The notes under the pieces: generated by a model
The model's input: only the letters and a program-made list of their open reading frames with translations
Database searches by the model: none
Told to the model about the DNA's origin: nothing
DNA from: Oscillospiraceae bacterium
GTDB taxonomy: Bacteria; Bacillota; Clostridia; Oscillospirales; UBA929
Direction of reading: 5' to 3'
Length of the DNA stretch: 48,476 nt
NCBI GenBank assembly: GCA_031254195.1
Contig: JAIRUW010000025.1
Location: 1-48,476, forward strand
In this document: positions 32,753 through 40,819 of the stretch, piece after piece
How the letters are laid out: each line of letters begins with the position of its first letter
Position numbering within the stretch: position 1 is the stretch's first letter
Translations under genes and position numbers: made by a program

Positions 32753-33673
32753 ATGGACGCTTTTTCAAGGATGTCGATCAAGAATTTCGCTAAGTTTACG
32801 GGGGTAACGCAATCCACGCTCCGGTTTTACGACGAGATCGGGCTTCTGTCTCCTGCGGAGCGCGGAGAGGAGAACAACTACCGTTACTACACGCCTATTC
32901 AAAGCAAGACATTACACTTCATCAATGTCCTTACCGACCTGGGGGTCAAGCTGGAGGACATAAAGGAAATGGCGAAAAACCGGTCGCCGGAGAGCGTTAT
33001 GGAGCTTCTGTCCAAGCAGGAAGTCATTTTGGACTATAACCTCTATAAACTGCGGACGGCATATTCGATTGTACATACGCTGCGCACGAACATTCAAAGC
33101 GGGATTTTCGCCGTTGACGACACAGTCAAGGTGGAAATGCTAGACGACGCCCATTTCATCCTTGGCCCGGAAAACGACTACACCGATGTGGAGACATACT
33201 ATAAGCCGTTTATGGCCTTCACGGAAGCGGCGCTGGAATACAGGGTCAACCTGCGTTTTCCAATCGGCGGGTATCACTATGACATGGAGTCTTTCCTAGC
33301 TGGGGCAAACAAACCGGACAAGTTTTTCTCCCTGGACCCGCTGGGAAACTGTGTAAGCGGCGCGGGCAAATACCTCGCCGGATACAAACGGGGATATTAC
33401 GGTGAGTTGGGCGATATTCCCCAAAGGATGGCGGCTTACGCAAAGGAGCATAGCCTCGTCTGTGAGGGGCCTGTGTATACCCTATATCTTTTGGATGAGA
33501 TTTGCGAAACGGAACCGACGCAATATTTAGGCAGGGCTTATGTGAAAATCCGGGATGAAAGACATGCCGACCGGGAGCGGATGCTTAGCGAGGCTTTTGC
33601 GAATTGCCCTGCTAAGAAAACTTGCGCCAGGCCCCATTGCAATGTGTGCGAATTGCGGGCTGATCAACAGTAG
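32753..33673 (+). CDS. MerR-family regulator with effector domain and Cys-rich tail
   Basis: 306 residues; GGAGG precedes ATG 32753. The winged HTH (SIKNFAKFTGVTQSTLRFYDEIGLLSPAERGEENNYRYYTPIQSKTLHFINVLTDLGVKLEDIKEM) is MerR type, followed by the antiparallel dimerisation helix (about 88-115). The C-terminal about 170 residues resemble GyrI-like multidrug-binding domains of BmrR/Mta (YLAGYKRGYYGELGDIPQRMAAYAKEH, EGPVYTLYLLDEICETEPTQYLGRAYVKI). An extra tail CPAKKTCARPHCNVC could bind metal or sense redox. MerR proteins untwist 19-bp-spaced promoters; the two such promoters of the adjacent surface module are the likely targets. The TAG stop lies in a palindromic repeat. Confidence 0.88.
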   Translation: MDAFSRMSIKNFAKFTGVTQSTLRFYDEIGLLSPAERGEENNYRYYTPIQSKTLHFINVLTDLGVKLEDIKEMAKNRSPESVMELLSKQEVILDYNLYKLRTAYSIVHTLRTNIQSGIFAVDDTVKVEMLDDAHFILGPENDYTDVETYYKPFMAFTEAALEYRVNLRFPIGGYHYDMESFLAGANKPDKFFSLDPLGNCVSGAGKYLAGYKRGYYGELGDIPQRMAAYAKEHSLVCEGPVYTLYLLDEICETEPTQYLGRAYVKIRDERHADRERMLSEAFANCPAKKTCARPHCNVCELRADQQ

Positions 33674-33696
33674 GGACGCGCACTGCGCGTCCCTAC
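33670..33696. repeat. GTAGGGACG-type perfect palindrome at gene end
   Basis: Arms GTAGGGACGCGCA (33670-33682) and TGCGCGTCCCTAC (33684-33696) with one central base. It supplies the merR stop codon TAG (33671-33673) and separates two convergent genes, where it may act as a shared transcript-end hairpin. Confidence 0.85.
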
Positions 33697-33699
33697 GTC

Positions 33700-35727
33700 C
33701 TATCCCATTTTATTGAACACAATAATGCTCTCCTGACGCTGGAAGTTGTCCTTGGGGGCGAATCTGCCGCCGAGCTTGCCGCTCATCACCCCGTTATGCC
33801 CCACATAGTTCAGCGCGTCGGGAAGCCACTGCGCCGCGTCAATGTCGGTAAACCCGAAATCCGACGTGTCCTCCTTGAACGTGCCGACAATCCTGCATAT
33901 CTTCATCAGCATGATCGCCGCCTGTTCACGGTTGAAATTCGTATTGACCCCGAACTGGCCGCCGCCCGTTCCCGCTGTGATATCCAAGCGCGCGGCAGCC
34001 AATATGTCCGCGTCAGCCGTGTCGGTAAACGTCCTGTCCATGTTTTCCGGCTTTGCGTGTTTGGCCAGCAGTTCCGCGTTGGTCATGTTGGTTTTGTAGC
34101 GCAGCCAGCTCATGGCGAGGGTGACGAACTCGCCGCGGGTGATGTCGGCTTTGTAGTTGTTTTGCAGGGTGGCGGGGAGGAATCCTTTGGCGTCTGCTTG
34201 CTGGATGTGGTCATGCGCCCAGCTGTCGGCGGTGGCTAGGTTGGGCACTTCGGAGCCCTCCCATGTGTCGAGGTAGATACGCTTGATTTTCGCGGCGTCG
34301 CCCGCGCCCCACGCGGCAAAGCCGACAGTATTCCCTTCCAGCCCGCGTATATCGAATGTCAGCTTACCGGGTTCTTCGGTGATTCTTTTATCACCATTGT
34401 TAAACTGCGCCCAATCGGAGGTAAATCGCACGAACGCATACCCGCTGTTCAGCCTTCCCTCATATTCCACCACCATCTTCTCCGCCGCCGCAAGCTCTCG
34501 TGTGGGAGGCGTCCAAAATGTAAACTGCTTCTCCGTATAAGGTTCTTTCAGCTCATACGGCAAATCGGGCGGCGGCGGCGGGTAATCGGTTCCCATCGTT
34601 TTGCCGTATGCCTTAAATATGATTTCAAGCCAAGCATCATACCATTCACCAGTCATTTTTTCAAATATTGTCATTGGAAAAGGACTCCAGAAATCCACTC
34701 CTCCTCCCAGCAAATCAAATATCATCGGCACAGCGCCCATATCTGCCAGCCTTTTGTAAGTTGCTTTACTCCACTCCATTGCCTGATCTGAAGAATCTAT
34801 ATTTAACGGAAATGTTTCTTTTATGACAACAGGAATCCCTTTGTCCAACGCCATTTCTACCTGTTGGAAAGCGATCTCTTCATATTTGCCGGACGGATAA
34901 AAAAATACGCCAACCATAGTATACGGGTCGTCGGGGTGCTTATAACGCCATAACCACTTGGATTCCGCCTGCGTTATTGTGAGCATCACAACGCGCTTGT
35001 CGTTGTATCCGCCGCTTTTGCGGATGAGATTGAGAGCGTCACCGTTCAATTCATTAACCTTTTCGGCAAACTCCGCGATTTCTTTTTCGGCAGTCCATTC
35101 TTCCGACTGCCAGCCTGCACCGCCGTCGGCGTCGGGGTCACCGTAGTTAGTCCTCGGCCAAGGCTCGTTCATCGGCTCGAATATCAGCTTTTCGGAATAG
35201 TTTTTGAACCTTTCCGCAATCTGCGTCCAAACGGTGAACAAGTACCGCTTGGCTTCCTCGTAGTTGCCGTCACCTAAAAAGTCGTGAAAGAGATGCTCGT
35301 GGTGGGTGTTTATTATTACATATAAACCTTCTTCCAGCGCCATATCGACAACCTCCACGATTCTGTCCATCCACTCTTTATCTATGATGTAGTCATCATC
35401 CAGATGCGGCTGCCACGAAATAATATACCGCACACTGGAAAAACCCTTTTGTACCATAGATTTGAGCTGCCACTGTTCAATCCTCTCGCCGCCCCAACTG
35501 ACTTCGGATTCCAACCCCATTTTTTTGTATGTTCCGTCTTCGTTTCTATCCGTATAATTCCAACTTTCTAAATGACCGAGATTGTAACCCACGCCCAACT
35601 TCTCCATCATGTCCCATCCTGTAATCGGTGTAAATGCCGCCTGTGCGACAGGCGCCGCCACAGGGACAAACGCCAACAGTATGGCGAAGGTGAGTACCAG
35701 CGCGAGGGGTTTCCTCATGGCTTTCAT
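33700..35727 (-). CDS. SLH-anchored GH5 glycosidase (endoglucanase-like)
   Basis: 675 residues; GGAGG nine bases before ATG. A signal peptide ends near PVAQA-AFTP. The GH5 barrel covers about 35-385: GVGYNLGHLESW, FSSVRYIISWQPHL, YVIINTHHEH, acid/base Glu188 in IFEPMNEPW. The nucleophile region reads GIPVVIKETFPLN, so Glu304 is in KET rather than the usual GEFG. A beta-rich module follows (about 390-505; carbohydrate binding is plausible), then three SLH-like repeats (about 510-675, ITRGEFVTLAMSWL, FNREQAAIMLMKI, FQRQESIIVFNKM). It should cut beta-glucan or related polysaccharide while attached to the S-layer. Substrate is inferred from family only. Confidence 0.88.
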   Translation of the reverse strand: MKAMRKPLALVLTFAILLAFVPVAAPVAQAAFTPITGWDMMEKLGVGYNLGHLESWNYTDRNEDGTYKKMGLESEVSWGGERIEQWQLKSMVQKGFSSVRYIISWQPHLDDDYIIDKEWMDRIVEVVDMALEEGLYVIINTHHEHLFHDFLGDGNYEEAKRYLFTVWTQIAERFKNYSEKLIFEPMNEPWPRTNYGDPDADGGAGWQSEEWTAEKEIAEFAEKVNELNGDALNLIRKSGGYNDKRVVMLTITQAESKWLWRYKHPDDPYTMVGVFFYPSGKYEEIAFQQVEMALDKGIPVVIKETFPLNIDSSDQAMEWSKATYKRLADMGAVPMIFDLLGGGVDFWSPFPMTIFEKMTGEWYDAWLEIIFKAYGKTMGTDYPPPPPDLPYELKEPYTEKQFTFWTPPTRELAAAEKMVVEYEGRLNSGYAFVRFTSDWAQFNNGDKRITEEPGKLTFDIRGLEGNTVGFAAWGAGDAAKIKRIYLDTWEGSEVPNLATADSWAHDHIQQADAKGFLPATLQNNYKADITRGEFVTLAMSWLRYKTNMTNAELLAKHAKPENMDRTFTDTADADILAAARLDITAGTGGGQFGVNTNFNREQAAIMLMKICRIVGTFKEDTSDFGFTDIDAAQWLPDALNYVGHNGVMSGKLGGRFAPKDNFQRQESIIVFNKMG

Positions 35728-35896
35728 TTAGGGTGACCTCCACTTCACAATTTTGGCTTTTAGTTGTGCAGCCATATAAATGCTAATCCTCCCGGCCTGA
35801 TGCCCTACTTTACCACGTTATCCTGTAAAATGCTATAGTATAATTGCATTTTTTGCAAATTTTTTCGGTTTTCGGCAAAAGTTTCGGGGATGCCCC

Positions 35897-35925
35897 TTGC
35901 CTTTTCAGCCGTCCGGCGGTATAAT
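35897..35925 (+). promoter_or_regulatory. Sigma-A promoter of the PilZ-HDGYP-CheV-CheD operon
   Basis: TTGCCT (35897-35902), 17-bp spacer, TATAAT (35920-35925), 44 bases before ATG 35970. The remainder of the 35728-35969 gap is AT-rich, with no other feature I can support. Confidence 0.7.
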
Positions 35926-35969
35926 GCTGACATAGCTCCACGCGAGATTTCGGGGGGTGCTTTAGGGAT

Positions 35970-36518
35970 ATGCGTAAAGAATATAAGGGTTGCGCCGCGC
36001 TCATTTATGATGAAGAGGCGAACCAGCTGGCCGAGCTTAAGATTTTAGACTACGACGCGAATGAGAACTCCGTTGAGGTGGAGGACTTACCCTCGCTCGC
36101 CGTCGGCGCGTCCTGCGAAGTGCTGATTCTGACGGCTCCAACGCCCCACGTTTACAAAGGGAGAATCCACAAACGCGGGGGGCTGAATAAGGTCATCACG
36201 CTTTACAGGGGGGCGGAGGCCGAGAGCCGCCATGAGATACGCTTCAAAATTGATATGCCGGCAAGCATAGAGAGCCTGGTTTGCGACGGGAAGCCGTTTC
36301 CGCTGCACAGTCCGGTGGAGATCAGGCTTGTCAACATCAGCAAGGATGGGATGAGAATCCGCGTCAAACAGCGCACCCTGTCCGACGGCGATATGATCCG
36401 GGTCCGGCTGAAAGCCGCCGGCGGCGGCAAGCTGCTGACCGCCATCGCGATCTACCACAGGGATGTGGAGGAATACGCCGAATACGGCTGTTCCTTTGTG
36501 GGTGGCGGCGATGAGTAG
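35970..36518 (+). CDS. PilZ-domain c-di-GMP-binding protein
   Basis: 182 residues. The first half (about 1-88) is a YcgR-like N-terminal beta domain (AELKILDYDANENSVEVEDL). The PilZ domain starts at the RxxxR motif in ESRHEIRFKID (about 88-98) and has NISKDGMRIRV (NxSxxG, about 118-124), the pair of motifs that wrap c-di-GMP. YcgR-type proteins brake the flagellar motor or act on envelope enzymes. The gene overlaps the HD-GYP gene by 8 bp, placing a c-di-GMP receptor next to a c-di-GMP-degrading enzyme. Confidence 0.88.
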   Translation: MRKEYKGCAALIYDEEANQLAELKILDYDANENSVEVEDLPSLAVGASCEVLILTAPTPHVYKGRIHKRGGLNKVITLYRGAEAESRHEIRFKIDMPASIESLVCDGKPFPLHSPVEIRLVNISKDGMRIRVKQRTLSDGDMIRVRLKAAGGGKLLTAIAIYHRDVEEYAEYGCSFVGGGDE

Positions 36519-37620
36519 TATGAACCCGGAAACCCTCGTCTCTGTCCCGATTGACCTCCTCTACGACGGCATGACCATCCCGCACGACGTCTATAACGCC
36601 GAAGCCGATATTCTGCTGCTCCGCCGGGGGCATACGCTGGACGCGGAGCAGATCGAGGCGATTAAGCAGATCAATGGCGGCAAGGATACCATTTACGTAA
36701 CGGCGGAAACGCACAAAATACTGCTCAAGCACAGCCTTTCGTGCGAGGTCGTCAGCCAGGCGGAACTGGAAGAGGGGATAGGCTATACAGACGTCAAAGA
36801 TGAGACGCTGAACCTGCTGCTGGAGATCGAACATGCCAGCCATGTGCCGAAGGAGAAGCTGAACGCGGTTTCCGAGAGCCTTTCCAACCGGCTGGAGGTC
36901 ACCAGGCCCGACCTGCTCGTGAGTATGATCAACGCAATCGCCCCGGTGGATGAATACCTCCAGCGCCACTGCATCAACGTGGGCCTGCTCAACGGCCTGA
37001 TAGGCAGGTGGCTCGGCCTGCCGAAAAAGGATGTGGATTTGCTTGTCATGATCGGGCTGCTGCATGACTGCGGCAAGGCGCTGCTCCCGCAAAAGGTGCT
37101 GAATGCCCCCCGCGCGCTGACCACCGTAGAGTTCGAGGTCGTCAAGATGCACGCGGTCTATACATACGACCTGCTCTCCGAGTTCCCCGAAACAATACGG
37201 CGCGCCGCGCGCGGCCACCATGAAAAGCGCAACGGCCGGGGCTACCCGGATCACCTTTCTGAGGAGGCTATCCCGTCGGCGGCGCGGGTTACAGCCATTT
37301 CCGACATCTATGACGCGATGGTGTCCCGCCGCGTCTATAAAGGCCCGCAAAACCCATTCCGCATTCTAAAGCAGATAAAAGAGATGCGCGGAGCGGAATT
37401 GGAGCCGTATTTTGTGGATACATTTGTCCGTAACATGCCAAAAGAGCTGATTGATAAACCGGTCTTGCTGTCCAACGGGGAGATCGGCGTCATAGACTCG
37501 GTTGATGAAACCGACCCGGAGCATCCTTTTATCCGCACACACAACCGTGTGGTCAAGAGCAGTAAGGACTTGCACTGCGTGGCTATGTATTATGAAGAGG
37601 AAACGAAAACATTGGAATAA
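36511..37620 (+). CDS. HD-GYP cyclic-di-GMP phosphodiesterase
   Basis: 369 residues from ATG 36511, which overlaps the PilZ gene; ATG 36520 is an alternative. The N-terminal about 120 residues are an unassigned sensor region found in clostridial HD-GYP proteins. The catalytic domain has LHDCGKALLPQKVL (HD metal ligands), HAVYTYDLL, GHHEKRNGRGYPDHL (HHExxxGxGYP) and ISDIYDAMVSRRVYK. HD-GYP enzymes hydrolyse c-di-GMP to GMP or pGpG. The C-terminal strand region (VLLSNGEIGVIDSVDETDPEHPFIRTHNRVV) is the usual tail. It would lower c-di-GMP and promote motility. Confidence 0.93.
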   Translation: MSSMNPETLVSVPIDLLYDGMTIPHDVYNAEADILLLRRGHTLDAEQIEAIKQINGGKDTIYVTAETHKILLKHSLSCEVVSQAELEEGIGYTDVKDETLNLLLEIEHASHVPKEKLNAVSESLSNRLEVTRPDLLVSMINAIAPVDEYLQRHCINVGLLNGLIGRWLGLPKKDVDLLVMIGLLHDCGKALLPQKVLNAPRALTTVEFEVVKMHAVYTYDLLSEFPETIRRAARGHHEKRNGRGYPDHLSEEAIPSAARVTAISDIYDAMVSRRVYKGPQNPFRILKQIKEMRGAELEPYFVDTFVRNMPKELIDKPVLLSNGEIGVIDSVDETDPEHPFIRTHNRVVKSSKDLHCVAMYYEEETKTLE

Positions 37621-37624
37621 TCCC

Positions 37625-37652
37625 TTGTTTTTCAATAATATAATGATATAAT
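37625..37652 (+). promoter_or_regulatory. Possible secondary promoter before cheV
   Basis: TTGTTT (37625-37630), 16-bp spacer, TATAAT (37647-37652), followed by AAAAGGAGG and ATG 37684. The -35 is weak and the region is AT-rich, so chance is possible. Confidence 0.4.
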
Positions 37653-37683
37653 AAATCACAGGACGGAAAAGGAGGCCCAGAAG

Positions 37684-38616
37684 ATGCAGGAAATGCGAAG
37701 GAAAGCTGTCGGAACCCATGTCGAAGACGGCACCAGTATACTGGAGCTTTTAGAGTTTACAATCGCGGGCAACCTCTTTGGGATCAATGTGGCCAAGGTA
37801 ACGGAGATTATGCAATACAGGAAACTTACGCCCATGGCGTCTTCGCATCCGAGTATCGAGGGCGTCTTCAAGCCAAGGGATAAGATCATTACCGTGGTCA
37901 ACCTTCCCTATTATATGGGACTGGCCGAACGTGAGAACTCAGAGCGGGACATGCTGATGCTGACCAATTTCAGCAACATGGACGCGGCGTTCCATGTCCA
38001 TACGGTAGAAGCGATGCACCGTATCAAATGGAGCGACGTCGAAAAGCCTGACGCCACGGTCTATGGCGGCATGGACAGCCTTGTTACCGGAAACGCCAAA
38101 ATCGGAAGCAAGCTGGTAACGGTCATCGACTTTGAGAGGGTCCTCTTCGACATCAGCCCCGCGACCGGGTTGCAGCTTTCCGAAATCGCGGAGATGGGGA
38201 GCCGGGAGCGGAGCGAGAAACCGATCGTGATAGCCGAGGATTCGGTTTTCCTGCAACGGATGCTCATAGAAGCCATGGAGAAAGCAGGATATTCCAATGT
38301 GCGCCCCTTCAACAACGGCCGGGACGCATGGGAATATTTAGAAAAAGCAAGCGAAGACTGTGTCACGCAAGGGATTCCAATCGAATCCAAGGTGGCGGCT
38401 GTTATCACAGATATCGAAATGCCCAGAATGGACGGGCATCACCTGACTAAGTTAATCAAGAGTGAAAAGAGCTTAGGTAAGCTGCCGGTCATCGTATTCT
38501 CCAGTCTGATTGATGAGTCCATGCAGACCAGAGGAGAGGCTCTGGGTGTTGACGCCCATCTGTCCAAACCTCAGATCGGAATGCTTGTCGCTACGTTAGA
38601 CCGGTTGATTTTATAG
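37684..38616 (+). CDS. cheV: CheV-type chemotaxis coupling protein (CheW-receiver)
   Basis: 310 residues. The CheW domain (about 17-165) opens TSILELLEFTIAGNLFGINVAKVTEIMQYRKLTPMASSHPSIEGVFKPRDKIITVVNL. The receiver domain (about 180-305) has IVIAEDSVFLQRML, phospho-acceptor Asp in AVITDIEMPRMDG, the VFSSL switch and Lys in LSKPQ. CheV links chemoreceptors to CheA and takes part in adaptation through phosphorylation. AGGAGG precedes the start. It is followed three bases later by cheD, another adaptation protein. Confidence 0.95.
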   Translation: MQEMRRKAVGTHVEDGTSILELLEFTIAGNLFGINVAKVTEIMQYRKLTPMASSHPSIEGVFKPRDKIITVVNLPYYMGLAERENSERDMLMLTNFSNMDAAFHVHTVEAMHRIKWSDVEKPDATVYGGMDSLVTGNAKIGSKLVTVIDFERVLFDISPATGLQLSEIAEMGSRERSEKPIVIAEDSVFLQRMLIEAMEKAGYSNVRPFNNGRDAWEYLEKASEDCVTQGIPIESKVAAVITDIEMPRMDGHHLTKLIKSEKSLGKLPVIVFSSLIDESMQTRGEALGVDAHLSKPQIGMLVATLDRLIL

Positions 38617-38619
38617 CAA

Positions 38620-39108
38620 ATGAGCAACACCGTTATGGTCAATATGGCTGATTTCGCTGTGGCAAGGGCGCCTGACGCCCTTGCCACAATCGGTATCGGC
38701 TCCTGCGTTGCCGTCTGCCTCTACGACGCGAAAGAGAAAGTAGGCGGACTGGCTCATATCATGCTGCCTTGGAACAGGGAAAACGATCAAAGTCTTGCCG
38801 GAAAATTCGCCGATACCGGCATTGCCGGGCTGATCCGGCTCATGGTAAGCGGCGGCGCTTCCCCAAACAGTCTTACCGCCAAAATCACAGGGGGGGCGAG
38901 CGTGTTCTCCGCCGGGGAAAAGCAGGTCATCACCGTTGGCAAGAACAACATCGAAGCCGTAAAAACGATACTGGCGGGTCACAAAATCCGCGTCGCCGCC
39001 GAGGATACCGGCGGTACGCTTGGGCGCGGCCTGGTCTTTCATACGCAAACCGGAGTTGTAGAGGTCACGGTACTGTCCCGGCCCCCCGAACTGCGCGTTT
39101 TACGGTGA
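38620..39108 (+). CDS. cheD: Chemoreceptor glutamine deamidase CheD
   Basis: 162 residues. Catalytic Cys in IGIGSCVAVCLYD (about 28) and His in VGGLAHIMLPW (about 45) are in the expected order, then FADTGIAGLIRLMVSGGASPNSLTAKITGGASVF, TVGKNNIEAVKTILAGHKIRVAAEDTGGTLGR. CheD deamidates receptor glutamines and works with CheC/CheV adaptation systems. A perfect 12-bp inverted repeat (38659-38687) lies in codons about 14-22 without altering the normal family sequence. The gene converges with the PHP gene (9-bp overlap). Confidence 0.94.
   Translation: MSNTVMVNMADFAVARAPDALATIGIGSCVAVCLYDAKEKVGGLAHIMLPWNRENDQSLAGKFADTGIAGLIRLMVSGGASPNSLTAKITGGASVFSAGEKQVITVGKNNIEAVKTILAGHKIRVAAEDTGGTLGRGLVFHTQTGVVEVTVLSRPPELRVLR
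38659..38687. repeat. 12-bp perfect hairpin within the start of cheD
   Basis: GTGGCAAGGGCG (38659-38670) and CGCCCTTGCCAC (38676-38687), loop of five. It encodes VARAPDALAT, which is normal for CheD at this place, so it is native sequence shaped as a palindrome, not an extra insertion. Confidence 0.7.
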
Positions 39109-40017
39109 ACCCGTCATGTCAACCAGCGTCCAAGAGGCCTCCAAGAGGTTATGAAAGAGGGGGTCACGAATCGCGTCACAAACAAAGGGCTGGCCGGGCG
39201 AATTGATGTCCTCGCCGGAGATTTGCAGCATACCGTACCGCTCACACAGCGCGCGGATGCGCACAAGCTGCTCTCGGGTGTTGCGGGATGGCGCGTAGGT
39301 AACGGCGCGGAATCCGAGAGTATGCAGGATCGCAAAAAGCTCTTCCAGATACCCATCCTCGAATACCTGCGGCTTTTTGTCGCCCGTAACGGAGTTCGTC
39401 ACATCGCCCAAGTAAGGGTAGGCGGCTATCAAACCGTTTTCATCCGCGAACCGGACGGCCTCTTCTATGTCCGGGCACTCGTCCCGCCGGGAGGGGATGT
39501 AGTCCTCAAAATCGCTCTTCAGCTTGCCCAGCAGCGCGTAATCTCCCTTGGCCAGCGCGAACAGGATGTGCCGTTCGGTCACCGAACCGCCTTGATGGAA
39601 CATCGAGAGAGGCAGGACGTCACGCTCATAATCCAGCCCGAGGCGCTTGCACATCGCGCGGTTGCGCTCTCCCCGCGCCCTGCGGACAGGCGCTAAAAAC
39701 TCCGTCACCGCGTCAAACTTCGTATGCGGGACGCCGTGGAAGGTCAGGTAGGAAAGCCCCGTCTGATCAGGATGATTGGTGCGGCGGTCGCCGATGGCTG
39801 TGTGGGCGTGCCAGACGCGCATCTCAAACCCAACGGTCACAGGCAGCCCCAGCCGCTTGCCCTCGGCGATAAACTCCGGCGCGCCGGCGACGGTGTCATG
39901 ATCCACAATCCCCGCCGCCGCCAGCCCGGCGGCTTTCGCTTTCCGCACCGCCTGCGCGGGGGTATAAGGCGAAAAAGAGTATGTTGTATGAATATGGTTG
40001 TTAACGTCCTTTCGCAT
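39100..40017 (-). CDS. PHP-domain metal-dependent phosphoesterase
   Basis: 305 residues. PHP motifs are HIHTTYSFSPYTPAQAVRKAKAAG (HxH), GIVDHDTVAGAPEF (DHD), VGFEMRV (metal-binding Glu), a later YPYLGD and ISGEDINSPGQPF (ED near the end). These proteins hydrolyse phosphomonoesters or nucleotides with a trinuclear metal centre; this longer family with an insert (RTNHPDQTGLSYLTFHGVPH) is common in clostridia near sugar-catabolic genes. The ribosome site TAGGAG, six bases before ATG 40017, belongs to the edge of the heptanucleotide array at 40028-40061. Substrate is unknown; a sugar-phosphate role is inferred from neighbours. Confidence 0.82.
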   Translation of the reverse strand: MRKDVNNHIHTTYSFSPYTPAQAVRKAKAAGLAAAGIVDHDTVAGAPEFIAEGKRLGLPVTVGFEMRVWHAHTAIGDRRTNHPDQTGLSYLTFHGVPHTKFDAVTEFLAPVRRARGERNRAMCKRLGLDYERDVLPLSMFHQGGSVTERHILFALAKGDYALLGKLKSDFEDYIPSRRDECPDIEEAVRFADENGLIAAYPYLGDVTNSVTGDKKPQVFEDGYLEELFAILHTLGFRAVTYAPSRNTREQLVRIRALCERYGMLQISGEDINSPGQPFVCDAIRDPLFHNLLEASWTLVDMTGSP

Positions 40018-40027
40018 CCCCGTCTCC

Positions 40028-40061
40028 TAACTGTTCACTGTTAACTGTTAATTGTTAACTG
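40028..40061. repeat. Heptanucleotide array between SDR and PHP genes
   Basis: Five units of period 7 (TAACTGT, TCACTGT, TAACTGT, TAATTGT, TAACTG). On the minus strand it supplies the last codon and TAA of the SDR gene, and its right flank CAGTTAGGAGACGGGG holds the PHP ribosome site. The same flank follows the array at 43146-43180. Confidence 0.85.
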
Positions 40062-40819
40062 AGCATAACCTGTCCGCCTGTCACAGGAATGGCCTGCCCG
40101 GTCTCATACTGCTGCTCTATGCAGTAGAGGATGGCCCTCGCCACATCTTCGGGAGCACAGCCCCGCCCCATCGGCACCTTGGCCTCATAGAACGCCTTGA
40201 CGTCCTCCACCGTCTCAGCCCCGGGGACCTTCCCCGCGTTCAGGTACTGCGCGAACAGGCCCCGTTCAGGGTCGGCCCACAGTGGTCCCTCGAAATAGTT
40301 GCCCGGACAGACGGCGTTGACCTTGATGCCGTATGCCGCCAGCTCCAAGGCGAAGGACTGCACCAGCCCTATGCCGCCAAATTTGCTTCCGGCGTAGGCG
40401 AAATTCTTGTTCGAGCCTTCCAACCCCGATTTGCTGTTGATTTGGATTATATCAAACATTCTCTCAGGGTATTGCTCCCGCTGCGCTTTCATGACCCTCG
40501 CCGCCGCTTTGGCGCAGAGGAAGAAGGCGGTGTAGTTGACCTTGGCGACCAGCTCGAAATCCTCCAGGCTCATCTCCTCCAGGCCGCCCGCCTTGAGGAT
40601 GCCGGCGTTGGAGATGAAAATGTCCAGCCTGCCGTATTGCTCCAAGACGGTATCGCAAAGTCTCTTTACATCCTCTTCTTTGGTCACGTCGGTAATGACC
40701 CCGCCCTTGAGGTCTGCGATGACGACGCTTGCCCCCTCGCCGGACAGGCATTGCGCGATCCCCGCGCCAAAACCCTGCGCGCCGCCGGTAACGACGGCGA
40801 CCTTGTCTTTTAGCCTCAT
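40055..40819 (-). CDS. Sorbitol-6-phosphate 2-dehydrogenase-like SDR
   Basis: 254 residues: the NAD site VTGGAQGFGAGIAQCL, NAGILKAGG, a catalytic Ser region (IIQINSKSG), YAGSKFGGIGLVQSFALELAAYGIKVNAVCPGNYFEGPLW (Tyr-x3-Lys). The C-terminal run (LFAQYLNAGKVPGAETVEDVKAFYEAKVPMGRGCAPEDVARAI...YETGQAIPVTGGQVML) is characteristic of sorbitol-6-phosphate dehydrogenases, which oxidise D-sorbitol-6-phosphate to fructose-6-phosphate. The preceding gene resembles sorbose-1-phosphate reductase, the enzyme one step earlier in L-sorbose use, and overlaps it by 4 bp. The stop codon lies in a heptanucleotide array. Confidence 0.85.
   Translation of the reverse strand: MRLKDKVAVVTGGAQGFGAGIAQCLSGEGASVVIADLKGGVITDVTKEEDVKRLCDTVLEQYGRLDIFISNAGILKAGGLEEMSLEDFELVAKVNYTAFFLCAKAAARVMKAQREQYPERMFDIIQINSKSGLEGSNKNFAYAGSKFGGIGLVQSFALELAAYGIKVNAVCPGNYFEGPLWADPERGLFAQYLNAGKVPGAETVEDVKAFYEAKVPMGRGCAPEDVARAILYCIEQQYETGQAIPVTGGQVMLS

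Noticed and set aside
38659..38687. Protein-coding palindromic insertion in cheD
   Set aside because: The encoded residues are standard for CheD at this position, so no segment has been added.
40028..40061. CRISPR-like or att-site repeat
   Set aside because: Period of 7 bp, no spacers, no cas or integrase genes.
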